From positions 38,005-102,004 of the forward strand of contig NPFB01000134.1 in assembly GCA_014084085.1 (NCBI GenBank): a DNA stretch of 64,000 nucleotides, given 5' to 3'. The notes under the pieces are model-generated. The model was not told where the DNA came from, did no database searches, and saw nothing but the letters and a program-made list of their open reading frames with translations. This DNA comes from Hondaea fermentalgiana (lineage: Eukaryota; Sar; Bigyra; Thraustochytrida; Thraustochytriidae). This document shows, piece by piece, positions 18,085-27,562 of the stretch. A program made the position numbers and the translations under genes. Numbering within the stretch: the stretch's first letter is position 1; the number at the start of each line of letters is the position of its first letter.

Positions 18085-21000
18085 TTACTTGAGCGCGGTG
18101 CGCTGCTTGCCGTCCGGGTAGCCGCTCACGGCGTTGAAGTCGGCACCCCGGTCGCCCTTGAAGGCGTCGTAAATTCGCGTGAAGCGCTCGCGTTCCTCCC
18201 GCGAGACCGAAGGACGCGCCTCCTGCAGGGCCTTGCGAACATGGTCCGCACCCACGAGGAGCTCACGCGGGGCGGCAGGAGCGTCCTGCGCATCCTTTGA
18301 TTCGTCCTCGCCGTCGTCTGCAGAAGACGACGGAGCATCAAGGTCCGCGTGGATGGCGTCAAGCTGCGCCGAGTACAAGATCGCCTGAAGATCTGCGCCC
18401 GTGAACAGTTCCGCCTCCGGGGCCCGGGCGACACGAGGCAACTCCTGGCGTGCAGACTCGTCGAGCGGCATCTTGGCGGCCACGGCGCGCAGAATATCCT
18501 CGCGCTCCTCCGCGTCCGGAAAACCACACAAGAGCTGCTTGTCGAGACGACCTGGACGCAGCAATGCAGGATCCACAAGGTCCGGGCGCGAGGTCGCTGC
18601 CATGACGTAGACACCAGAGCGCGTCTCGACACCATCCAAAAAGGTGAGGAGCTGGTTTACAACGCGGTCAGTGACACCTGACGAGTCGTTGCCGCGACGC
18701 GGCGCAACAGCATCAAACTCGTCGAAAAAGACGACGCAGGGCGCAGCCGCCGCGCCACGCGCAAAGAGATCGCGCACAGCCTGCTCGCTTGCACCAATGT
18801 ACTTGTTTAGCACCTCGGGACCCTTGACGCTGATGAAATTGAGCCCGCACTCCTTGGCAACGGCACCCGCCAACATGGTCTTACCGCACCCCGGGGGGCC
18901 GTACAGCAGAATGCCCGAGGCAAGCCGCTGTGGCGACCGCTCGTAGAGCGGGGCAAACTGAATTGGCAGCTCGAGCGTCTCCTTGAGCGTACGTCGAACC
19001 GTATGCAGACCGCCGACATCGTCCCACTTGACATCACTCTTGGCCAGGGCCACGCCTCGGAGGGCTGCTGGCGTGAAGCCGTCCAGCGCGCGGTCAAAGT
19101 GCACCTGGCATAGCGGCACGGGATCGTCTCCGTTGCTAATCCCTGTTGGCGTCTCTGCCTTGTCGTCGACCTCGTCACCAACCTCGTCACTGCTACTCTC
19201 CAGCTCGCGCCGCAAGAGATCCTGGAGTGACTCGTGAAGGGCGCGCTCCACCAAAATGTTGAGATCAGCTGGGGCGTAACCTTCGGCTTGCGCGGCGACC
19301 TCGTCGAGATCGAGGTCAGGCGCCGCGCTGCAACCCCCGAGTTGTAACTGTGCCTCGAGCACCAGGGTTCGATCGTGTGCCGTAAGAGGCTGGATTTCAA
19401 CGATGCGGTCGAAGAGGCCGGGGCGCTGGAGAGACTTGCGCAATGAGCCCTTTTCGCGGCCGGTGGCCAGCCACGAGACGGCGCGATGCGTCAAACTTCT
19501 TCCCTCGAGGGACTCCTCCGACTGCATCTCCACGCGCTCAAAGGCTTCCAGCTTACGCTGGTATTGTGTGCAAAGGTCTTCAATCCATTCCACGAGCCAC
19601 ACGAGCTGCGCGTCTTCGCCGCCGCCGCCGCCCCCGTCGCCTCCTGCGGGAGTCGGGAGCAGGAGGTCAAGATCGTCAAATACAATGAGCGCTGGTGCCG
19701 TTCGCAACGCTTCGTTAAACGCCGACGAGATCGAAGACTCCACCTCGCTTCGCTTGCCGCCACGCAAGTTTGCGCACGAAACCCACACGGTGTGCACGAG
19801 ACCATCAACGTCACAGCGAAGCGCCTTAGCCACGGCCTGCGCCAGCGTCGTCTTGCCAGCCCCACGACCGCCGCAGAGATAGACGCCGCCGGGATGAGGT
19901 CCACCCAAGGCAAGTCGATTGCGAGCCTCGGCCCGGCGCAAAACAGGGCGCAGACGCTCTAGTGCTGTATCGCCATACGAAGCATATCCACCAAGGTCCT
20001 GCAGTGAGAGTTGATCAAAGTAGCCGCTTAAATGGCAGCCAACGCCGCCGGCGCGCACGCGCTCGACGATCGCTTTATCAGCGCCGGAGGCAGACTTGCC
20101 GTTGCCGCCGCCGCCGCTGCTGCCGCCACCACTACCGCCGCCGCCGCCGCTAATCACACTACTGCTGCTGGCCCCTGCAGTCTTGTTTGTCTCGTCGTCA
20201 CCCGCTTCGTCAGATTGGAGAATTGAACCTCCGACGGAAGCTGTGATTCGCTGGAGGTCAATGTCGACCATGAACTTTTCGACCTGCCACTCGATCTTCG
20301 AGCTTGGCGTCACGAGCCAGTGCACGGGTTCGAGCACGCGCTTCTTTTCTGCGATGGGTCCGTTGCCCTGCGGGTTGGCCGCGTCGCCGCCACTCCCCGA
20401 GCCGCTGCTGCCGTTACTGTTGTCATTCTTGTTGTTGCGCTCGCTCACGCGAACCATAAAGTGAACGACGCGACCGTCGCTATGACGCCGCGTCATGCCA
20501 TTGCCACCGCGTACGTGAAGCGCGATAATCGAACCGTCGGCGATCGGGGCGCCTTGCGCTGGTCCCATTCCAGGTGATTTTGCTGACACGCCCCCGCCGG
20601 GTCGAATGACCATCATGCGTCGCTGCCAGAGCTGCGCCGCCAGCGAGGCGTCGCGTCCAAAATCGTCGTCGGGACAAGCAGCCTCGGCTTGCGCCTCGTC
20701 CTGGCCCTGAATCGCCGTGAGTCTCACACTGAGAGCGGGAAAAGCCTCTGGGCATGGTCGAGGCTCGAAGCGCGGCATGCGGACCACGACAGCTTCGAGC
20801 GGATTCACCTTGCATCGCACCTGAACTGCGCAGGGAAGCATGACATGGCCCGGCGCAGCGCGATTGGACACACGCAAGCGAATGTGCTCTTCGTGCAACA
20901 CAGACATGAGACCTTGTGCAGGTTTGAGAGAAACACGCTTCGACTTGCGCGCGCGCTCTGCGAGGCGCACGCGGCGCTCGTTCGAAATCATGACAATCAA

Positions 21001-21918
21001 AGGTCTTGAGGGATCGTCCTTGTACACGAGGTCGCCGTTCTCCAGCTGCTTGATGGGCGGCCAGCCAGCGCCTCGCTCCAAGCGCGCGATAGTGGTCGCG
21101 TGGACGGCGGCAATTCCATTCCAATCCTCTTCGCTCTCTTGTGCTGCAGCGCTGCTCGGCTGCTGGAGTTGTCCTTCGTGCGTTTTGCCGTGCTGCGCTT
21201 CTAAGTCAATGGGTTGGACGCGAAGGCGCAGGCCCTGTGCGGCCGCGCTGCCCTCGAGCTCGCGTTGACGCAGGCTCTGCTGCCTGTGCTGGTCGTCCTT
21301 GCTGCGCAGTTTGGGCGCAACGAGGACCTCGGTGTTGCGCGCGAGCCGCACGCAAAGAGCTTGGCCCTGCTCAACAAGGGCAATGTTGGAGACCTGCATA
21401 TTGATGCGAATGTGTCCGTGCACCCACATGGGAAAACGTTGCCCTGGCCCGAGCACTGAGATTTGGGAGAGCAGCTCGTCCTCGACAAAGTGAGCGTGCA
21501 TTTGCAGAATGTCCCAATCATCCGCTGTCGCGGGGTCCACCTCGACGCGGGCCGCGACCGGGGCGAAAGGCACGACAGCCACAGAAATGACCAGCGGGCT
21601 ATCAGGAGCCATTGCTGTGGCGGCGTCGAGGGCAGTCTTTATGCCCAGCGCCTCGGCCAGGCCCACGGGAAGCTCCAGGTAGTGTCCGCTGGCCGTGGCA
21701 TCGGTCCAGCCAACGAATGCTTGGCAGGGCCTTGCGAGTCCGCCGCTTTCTGCAGTGGGTGGGCCTAGCCATCCTAGGCGCAGCGCGACAACACCCTGCG
21801 ACTTGGCCGGCACCGCAGAGCGCACCGTTTGTGCAAAAGACGCTGGGAGACGAACAAAGTTCGTGCTCGCCGTCACCAAGACCACGGGAAGCTGCACGTG
21901 CAGCTGTCGACGCGACAT
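18085..21918 (-). CDS. PEX1: Peroxisome biogenesis AAA ATPase PEX1
   Basis: The 1277-residue product (human PEX1 is 1283) pairs with PEX6 to pull the PEX5 receptor out of the peroxisomal membrane. The N-terminal domain keeps the PEX1 pattern DDWDILQMHAHFVEDELLSQI followed by FPMWVHGHI. The D1 AAA module has Walker A GGRGAGKT near residue 681 and a weak Walker B (IVFDDLD, Asp for the usual Glu). D2 has GPPGCGKT near 1004, then the PEX1 signature LNKYIGASEQAVRDLF, Walker B VVFFDEFDAVAPRRG, TDRVVNQLL and ATSRPDLVDPALLRPGRLDK. The only plausible ATG is at 21918; the open frame upstream of it has no ATG. Gly/Ser-rich low complexity between N-domain and D1 (from the GCC/ACC repeats near 20095-20150) is an insertion relative to other PEX1. 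A degraded D1 with an intact D2 is normal for this family. Confidence 0.95.
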   Translation of the reverse strand: MSRRQLHVQLPVVLVTASTNFVRLPASFAQTVRSAVPAKSQGVVALRLGWLGPPTAESGGLARPCQAFVGWTDATASGHYLELPVGLAEALGIKTALDAATAMAPDSPLVISVAVVPFAPVAARVEVDPATADDWDILQMHAHFVEDELLSQISVLGPGQRFPMWVHGHIRINMQVSNIALVEQGQALCVRLARNTEVLVAPKLRSKDDQHRQQSLRQRELEGSAAAQGLRLRVQPIDLEAQHGKTHEGQLQQPSSAAAQESEEDWNGIAAVHATTIARLERGAGWPPIKQLENGDLVYKDDPSRPLIVMISNERRVRLAERARKSKRVSLKPAQGLMSVLHEEHIRLRVSNRAAPGHVMLPCAVQVRCKVNPLEAVVVRMPRFEPRPCPEAFPALSVRLTAIQGQDEAQAEAACPDDDFGRDASLAAQLWQRRMMVIRPGGGVSAKSPGMGPAQGAPIADGSIIALHVRGGNGMTRRHSDGRVVHFMVRVSERNNKNDNSNGSSGSGSGGDAANPQGNGPIAEKKRVLEPVHWLVTPSSKIEWQVEKFMVDIDLQRITASVGGSILQSDEAGDDETNKTAGASSSSVISGGGGGSGGGSSGGGGNGKSASGADKAIVERVRAGGVGCHLSGYFDQLSLQDLGGYASYGDTALERLRPVLRRAEARNRLALGGPHPGGVYLCGGRGAGKTTLAQAVAKALRCDVDGLVHTVWVSCANLRGGKRSEVESSISSAFNEALRTAPALIVFDDLDLLLPTPAGGDGGGGGGEDAQLVWLVEWIEDLCTQYQRKLEAFERVEMQSEESLEGRSLTHRAVSWLATGREKGSLRKSLQRPGLFDRIVEIQPLTAHDRTLVLEAQLQLGGCSAAPDLDLDEVAAQAEGYAPADLNILVERALHESLQDLLRRELESSSDEVGDEVDDKAETPTGISNGDDPVPLCQVHFDRALDGFTPAALRGVALAKSDVKWDDVGGLHTVRRTLKETLELPIQFAPLYERSPQRLASGILLYGPPGCGKTMLAGAVAKECGLNFISVKGPEVLNKYIGASEQAVRDLFARGAAAAPCVVFFDEFDAVAPRRGNDSSGVTDRVVNQLLTFLDGVETRSGVYVMAATSRPDLVDPALLRPGRLDKQLLCGFPDAEEREDILRAVAAKMPLDESARQELPRVARAPEAELFTGADLQAILYSAQLDAIHADLDAPSSSADDGEDESKDAQDAPAAPRELLVGADHVRKALQEARPSVSREERERFTRIYDAFKGDRGADFNAVSGYPDGKQRTALK

Positions 21919-23068
21919 TGTCTTGCTATAAACCGATCTCTTGAGTTTCTGGCGAACACGTGCTGGTTGCTCTTGTAGTGGGCGAGCAAGGGGTCGCGCG
22001 AGGCAGTCCCAACGCAAAGCAAGTCCACCCCCCAACCCAAGCCTACCCAACCCAACCCAACCCAACTCAACCCAACCCTGGACGACGTTCCGCTTTCGTC
22101 TAGTCTCTATCCCAACGCACGTCAACCCCGCCGTCCGGGCCGTCAGTACTCCTTTTGTCGGAGCACGATTGCCGCTTTGCTCGCAAGTCGTCGCGCAGCC
22201 TGCGCCAAGTCTGCGCCGAGCTCGCTGGGAGTCTGGGAAATCGGATTTGCCTTTTCGAATAGAACGGAGAAGAACACTTTTTCTATAAAATAAAATAAAA
22301 AATACAGACACGAAATTGCGTTCTGCACTCGAGCTTTTAGAGCAATGTGTATACCTTTGAGCTGGACCTTGTCCTTGATGGGTCAAGCAATCAATGCGAA
22401 AACGATGCGGACAGCCTTTCGAGAGAGCAGGACCGAGCTTTCCTCTTTTCGGATCAACTAGATCTCTGTCTCTTTTGATCACCGCGCCAAAGTTGGCTTT
22501 CTCAGAAATGCGCAAGTGTGCTCATGGAGCGCCACAAGCATTCCAGTGCCCGTATACTCTTTGTGCTCTCGTGCGGAAATCGAAAGTAGGCCTACTTGAG
22601 AAACGAACAAGTCACGGGCGTCTCATTTCGTCGTGGACTTCATTCGGCCTTGGCCTTCATCGCCAGTCATCAAGTTGTGAACCAAACAAACAACCGGCAC
22701 GACATAGAAACAAACAAGGTCAACTCTTCTCTAATGGATGGAGACAAGATGGATGGGTGACGGAGAGGGGAGGAAATGCAAAAGACGGGAATGAATTTTG
22801 GGGGGAGGGGGAAGATGTATGTAGTTGGATGTTGTCAAAATACGAATGCAGGTGAGGACACGAACGCAGAACGCACACGCGGACAGAAATTAGCTTCCTC
22901 CGGTAAGCGCAAAGGCTCGTTCTAGCTTGGGGTAGGGCAACACAGGGCCACTCTGGCCTGATCTGACCCGCGCCAAATCAGTACGACGGTAAACCCCGTG
23001 ATCAACCTCGCGCTTGCGTACGCATGAACGAGCCCACGACGCGACCTCGTCCGCCAGCACGACGACGC
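21919..23068. promoter_or_regulatory. PEX1 upstream region and uL13 3' region
   Basis: This 1.15 kb stretch separates PEX1 and uL13 (both reverse). It holds a G-rich pentamer array on the PEX1 sense strand at about 22026-22077 and a 14-bp perfect palindrome AAGTAGGCCTACTT at 22584-22597. The right end, from about 22700, should be the uL13 3' UTR. No coding sequence is supported. Confidence 0.5.
22026..22077 (-). repeat. TTGGG pentamer array upstream of PEX1
   Basis: On the reverse strand this reads as repeated TTGGG with small interruptions, 108-159 nt upstream of the PEX1 ATG. The spaced GGG runs could form a G-quadruplex in the promoter or 5' UTR. It is not a telomere: the array is internal, short and imperfect. 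Confidence 0.7.
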
Positions 23069-23668
23069 TTAGTAGCCGAACTGCTCGAGAGTCTGCTTGG
23101 CATCCTCAGGGATGTCAGCCTCCTCGCGGGCCTGCTTCAAGAGCTTCTGGTCTGCCACCTTGCGCTCATAGTAGGCAGCGCTCTTTACCTTGCGCTTCTC
23201 CTCGAGGGTAGCGACAACCTCCTTGTGCTTCCAGCCGTAGCTTGCGGTGAGCTCGCCAAGGTTGGTGGACTTGCGGCCGGGGCGCAGGCGAAGGACCTTG
23301 AGGGCCTCAGGGATCACCATGCGCTTCATGCGGTCGTAGGGGTGGGGGATGCCCTCGAAGGCCTTGAGGCGGATCATGGCGGCCTTGCCGCGGGCGGTCT
23401 TGTGGGGGATCATGCCACGGATCATGCGGGTGAGCTGCTGCTTGGGGGATCGCAGCGAGAAGGGGCCGCGCTCGGGGTTAGAGTTCATCTTCTTGTTGAA
23501 CTTGTTCTCGAGCTTGATCCGGTTGCGCCATTTGTGGCCGGAGATCTCCAGCTCCTCGCAGCGCACGGCGACCACGCGCTGGCCGCACAGGAGCTCCTTG
23601 GCGATGATGCTCGCGAGGCGACCCATAAGGTGCCCGCGGCAGTCCACGACGATCACGCGCTCGAACAT
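23069..23668 (-). CDS. RPL13A: 60S ribosomal protein uL13 (L13a)
   Basis: The 199-residue product is the cytosolic large-subunit protein uL13 (human 203). It starts [20 protein letters not shown] and continues with [57 protein letters not shown]-like [20 protein letters not shown] and [17 protein letters not shown], which follow eukaryotic uL13 end to end. The start is the first ATG in a frame that has no other upstream. No intron is present, unusual for a ribosomal protein gene in many eukaryotes but consistent with this window. Its promoter is shared divergently with CDC16. Confidence 0.97.
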   Translation of the reverse strand: MFERVIVVDCRGHLMGRLASIIAKELLCGQRVVAVRCEELEISGHKWRNRIKLENKFNKKMNSNPERGPFSLRSPKQQLTRMIRGMIPHKTARGKAAMIRLKAFEGIPHPYDRMKRMVIPEALKVLRLRPGRKSTNLGELTASYGWKHKEVVATLEEKRKVKSAAYYERKVADQKLLKQAREEADIPEDAKQTLEQFGY

Positions 23669-25088
23669 CTTCTCCTCTCCAAGCCTGGCTGCTGCTGCGA
23701 CTCCGCTGCTGCTGCCTGCCTTGCTCTCGGTCTGCTGCGACTCCGCGCCGCCAACCTCTCGACCTCTGGTTTTGCGCCCTCGCCCCCTTCCTCTCCTTTC
23801 CCCCCTCCCTTCTCCTTCTAGGGCCAGGCGCCCGCGCCTCTGCCACCCACCAATTCGGCCCCGCGCCCACTGCGCTATCGCCGCGCCGCAACCGCTTATA
23901 CGGCGCCCCGCACACTCGGCCTCCGCCGCCGCAAGTGCAGCTCCGGCGCCATAGCCCACTTGCGCCGCGCCGACCCTTCCACGGGCCACTAGGGGGCCGT
24001 AGCCGCCGCCCGTAGCAGGACTTCGGCGCTGCGGCGCGCCGGGGTCTGGAAACCCTGGTTTGTGGGCGGGGCGAGGGAGAGGCAGCGAGCGCACAGGGCT
24101 CGCTCGGATGACAGAGGAGGGGGGAGGAAGGCGGAGGCTCGCTCGCGCGCGAGTGCCGACGGAAAGGAAAAGGTCGAGCGAGGAGGACTCGGAGGGAGGG
24201 AAAGGAAGGAAAGTGCAAACGGAGAGAAGGGGAAGCTGCAGCTGCTGCTGACAGATGAGGAGGGAAGCTAGCGTGCGAAATCATCACGTGCTTGGCTTGA
24301 AGACAACGATTCGGAATCATGACTGATGTGAACTTCAAGTCGTTTGGCAAGCTTCCAGGGTAATATGGGGGAGGGATCTCGACATGCCAAAAAGCAGCGA
24401 AGCATTTCCCCCCCTTCCCCGCCCCACATCGGAAAAAAGAAATAGAACAACATCCCAATAGACGAGGCAAGTTTTCCTCGTAGGCCTAGACCAAAAACGC
24501 TTCTTCTTTCACCTTGCCTCAAAAACCCAAGAGTTCCCGAGAGCTTTCAATTTGCACAGACAGAAATGGAAAGAAGCTCGACGTTGTTCCCAACGATTGA
24601 TTGGTTGTCCTTCTCCCTCTCCTTGCATCTGATGTTGCTACATTCCATCCCACCTCACTCCATGCCTCCCTCCACCCCCCTCCCTCCACCATCCCAATCA
24701 TTCTGTGTGCACGAATTCCCAGCGTCCGCTGTCCCAGGCCTGGGCTAGTTCTTCTTCTTCTTCTTCTTCTTCTTCTTCTTCTTCTTCATAGTGATAGTTC
24801 GTTCACTTGTGCCGCTGCCTCGCTCCCTGCAGAACGAGGTCGCGCGAATCCGGCCGACCCGCGCCCGAGACCCCGACGCAGGAGCGCGCGGCTGCACGCG
24901 TCTCGCGCGGCACGGCCCGGCAGCGGAGCGCAGCCTCGCCCGCGGCGGCGGCACGCCTCGGCTCGGCCAGGCGCGGCTCGGCTCGGCCAGGCGCGGCTGC
25001 TGCAGATTCGAGGAAAGCGGCAACCGTCGCGGAGGAGGACGAGCCCTGCCAGCGCGAAGGCCGCGCGCGAGGACCGAGTCTGGCGAGC
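23669..25088. promoter_or_regulatory. Divergent region between uL13 and CDC16
   Basis: A 1.4 kb region with no supported gene. Near uL13 it is GC-rich and pyrimidine-rich in the antisense direction. It contains a perfect TAGGCCTA at 24481-24488, an uninterrupted CTT array at 24750-24787, and a GC-rich 5' leader before the CDC16 ATG. The frame upstream of the CDC16 ATG is open but has no ATG, so I treat it as 5' UTR. Confidence 0.5.
24750..24787. repeat. CTT trinucleotide microsatellite
   Basis: About twelve to thirteen CTT units ending 302 bp before the CDC16 ATG. The pyrimidine-rich strand is the CDC16 sense strand, so it would lie in the promoter or 5' UTR. Confidence 0.85.
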
Positions 25089-27365
25089 ATGACGCGGAGG
25101 GGCGTCAAGCCGCTGCGGCTCTCGCTCGGGGCCGTCAGCGACGACGATGAGCCCGAGACGCAAGACACGACCGAGGCCAAGGCAGGGCCCAAAACTGCCG
25201 CGTCGAGACCCCGCATTGCCATCTCCACGGGCCTCCCGGGAACGACGGCGTCGTCGTCGTCGTCGTCGTCGTCGTCAGTGCCAGGAGCAGCGTCCCTTCG
25301 GACGAGGACACCAGGAGGCGCTCTCGAAGTAGATCTCCAGCAACTTCGTCAAACGGTGCAGGGAAGTCTCACCTCCAATATGCACGAGAACGCCATCTTC
25401 TTTGCGTCAAAGCTGGTCACGCTGTCGGGGGCCCAGCCCCGTGATGTCCTCCTTCTCGCGCAAGCGTACTATCGCGCCAAACAATATCGCCGCGCCGTCC
25501 ATCTTATCCAGACCCACGGATTTCTGCAAACCCAGCAAGAAAATATGCAACCAGCCGGCGTCACGCGCATGGCCGCAGGGGGAGGCCTCGCGGCGAAATC
25601 GAACAGATCCGCGCACAGCAACCCTCTCGCCGCGCTCGCAGCAAAGCTGGCCGCCGACGACAATCGAGGCAATATCGCGGGCGGCCCCGGTGTCGGCACG
25701 CGGCGTCAATCCAACAATTCGCGATCCTCGGCGCCTCGCAAGTCGTCGCAAGATGTCCTCATTGACGCAAACGTAGAGTTCATCGTCCTTGCCGTGCAGT
25801 GTCTTGTCGGAAGCGGCCAGCATGAGGAGGCGCAGAGCGTGCTGGAGCAGGTCTTGGGAGACATGAATCTAGATCGTTTGCGAAGTCGTGCTAAGCGGGT
25901 CCTTGAAATGACGGCTGCAGGCGAGACCTCGACGGCTCCGCGCCCCGCGCAATCGACGCAAAAGGACTCGCAGACAGGTCAACGGGGCACGGGTCAGGTC
26001 AATCCCATTGCCATGCTGTGTCTTTTGCGGGGACGCGTCTACGAGACCTTGGATAACCGTCCGCGCGCCTCGAAATGGTTCAAAGCCGCCCTCGTGTGCG
26101 ACATTTACTGCTATGAAGCATTTGATGCCCTCGTCGACAGTCAGCTGCGCCCCGTAGAAGAGCGCCAGCTCATGAGCGAGTTGCATCGTTATCGCGCCTT
26201 TGAGGACGACGCTGCCTGGCTCTTTGCCGTGTACTCGAGTCGACTCAGTAAACACGACTTTAGTCAGCCCGTCGCCGCCCGCTTCAAACGTCTCGACAAG
26301 GTTGTTGCAGCGCCAGATCCCGTCACGCCCCTAGTTGATACGCGACGTCATAACCTTGGCAATGACCTCGACTGCGCCGCAGACAGGGCCGAGTGCGTCT
26401 TCCAACAACACGACGCACTTGGAGCGTACCAGCTCACCTCCAAAATCCGCGCACAAGACCCCTTTCACCTTCGTTGCATCAAGGTGCACCTGGCCGCGCT
26501 GGTTGAGCTCAAGCGCAAGAGCGAGCTCTTTCACACGGCGCATCAACTTGTCGACGCCTACCCGTCGCTTGCCGTTTCATGGTTCGCGGTGGCTTGCTAT
26601 TATTACTGCATCGGCAAGTACGAGGCTGCGCGCCGCTTCTTTCACAAGGCGACGGCCATGGATCCATCCATGGCCGAGGCGTGGATCGGATTTGGTCACG
26701 CCTTTGCCGCGCAGGATGAGTCTGATCAGGCCATGGCGGCTTATCGCACCTCCTCGCGACTTTTCGCAGGCTGTCATTTGCCCGTCCTCTGCACGGCCAT
26801 CGAATATCTACGCACCAACAATGTGCCGCTTGCGGAGCAGTTTTGTCGTCAGGCAAAGTCCATGTGTGCGACCGATCCGCTGGTGTTTAATGAGCTTGGC
26901 GTCGTGCATTTTCGCCAGGGCCGTCTCAAAGAAGCCGTTGATTGCTTCAAGCAGGGCTTATCACTCTGCAAGTCGCAACCTGAGCGTCTCCGTCATGCTT
27001 GGGAGCCTGTCATGTTCAATCTCGGCCATGCATACCGTCGGATGCGTCGCTTTGATGATGCGATCCGCTACTATGAGGAAGCGCTCAGCTACAACCCGAA
27101 AGAAGCCTCCATTTACTCTGCGCTTGGCATCACCTACCATCTGCAAAATCGTCTCGACGACGCCATTCAGAGCTACCATAGTGCGCTCGGCCTCAAGCCT
27201 GAGGATACCTTTGCAAGCGAAATGCTTGACAAGGCTCTCACGGAGGTGTACGCCTTGCCCGGCCATGTTCCTGCCATCAGCTACGAAATTAAGCCGATTG
27301 AGGCCCCGCCTTCTTCGGACATGCGTCCAAGATCGAGACGCATGCCGCGTCCCATGGACATTTAG
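25089..27365 (+). CDS. CDC16: Anaphase-promoting complex subunit 6 (CDC16)
   Basis: The 758-residue product is a TPR scaffold subunit of the APC/C, the E3 ligase that drives mitotic exit. After a disordered N-terminus with a Ser run (from a GTC array near 25247-25277), the CDC16 head appears: LRQTVQGSLTSNMHENAIFFASKLVTLSGAQPRD, matching the family pattern of a first TPR for substrate loading. TPR units then run through the C-terminal two thirds, including YETLDNRPRASKWFKAAL, ATAMDPSMAEAWIGFGHAFA, NELGVVHFRQGRLKEAVDCF and FNLGHAYRRMRRFDDAIRYYEEALSYNP. The order matches CDC16 better than CDC27 or CDC23. The chosen start MTRRGVKPLRLSLG is the first ATG in frame. A Ser/Gln-rich insertion of about 90 residues (near 165-225) splits the N-terminal TPRs and seems lineage-specific. 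Confidence 0.92.
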   Translation: MTRRGVKPLRLSLGAVSDDDEPETQDTTEAKAGPKTAASRPRIAISTGLPGTTASSSSSSSSSVPGAASLRTRTPGGALEVDLQQLRQTVQGSLTSNMHENAIFFASKLVTLSGAQPRDVLLLAQAYYRAKQYRRAVHLIQTHGFLQTQQENMQPAGVTRMAAGGGLAAKSNRSAHSNPLAALAAKLAADDNRGNIAGGPGVGTRRQSNNSRSSAPRKSSQDVLIDANVEFIVLAVQCLVGSGQHEEAQSVLEQVLGDMNLDRLRSRAKRVLEMTAAGETSTAPRPAQSTQKDSQTGQRGTGQVNPIAMLCLLRGRVYETLDNRPRASKWFKAALVCDIYCYEAFDALVDSQLRPVEERQLMSELHRYRAFEDDAAWLFAVYSSRLSKHDFSQPVAARFKRLDKVVAAPDPVTPLVDTRRHNLGNDLDCAADRAECVFQQHDALGAYQLTSKIRAQDPFHLRCIKVHLAALVELKRKSELFHTAHQLVDAYPSLAVSWFAVACYYYCIGKYEAARRFFHKATAMDPSMAEAWIGFGHAFAAQDESDQAMAAYRTSSRLFAGCHLPVLCTAIEYLRTNNVPLAEQFCRQAKSMCATDPLVFNELGVVHFRQGRLKEAVDCFKQGLSLCKSQPERLRHAWEPVMFNLGHAYRRMRRFDDAIRYYEEALSYNPKEASIYSALGITYHLQNRLDDAIQSYHSALGLKPEDTFASEMLDKALTEVYALPGHVPAISYEIKPIEAPPSSDMRPRSRRMPRPMDI

Positions 27366-27562
27366 AAGAAAGGCTCCAATAACATAACTGTAACACCGCC
27401 CGCTTTTTTCTCTTGGCTTTTGGCTATGTCTTTTGCTCACTGTCGAATCAATGGGTTGGCCAACACAGTTTCTACCGCACAATTAAACCGAGCGGGGAAG
27501 GAAATTTGGACAACGCCGCACATCATTTCATGTTTTGGAAAGTTTCTAGTCAACTCGTCAAT

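Noticed and set aside
22026..22077. Possible telomere or interstitial telomeric repeat
   Set aside because: The unit is TTGGG, imperfect and only about 50 bp, in a gene promoter; stramenopile telomeres are normally TTAGGG.
23024..23821. 265-residue forward open frame over uL13
   Set aside because: Antisense of a ribosomal protein gene; Leu/Ala-rich composition from codon bias.
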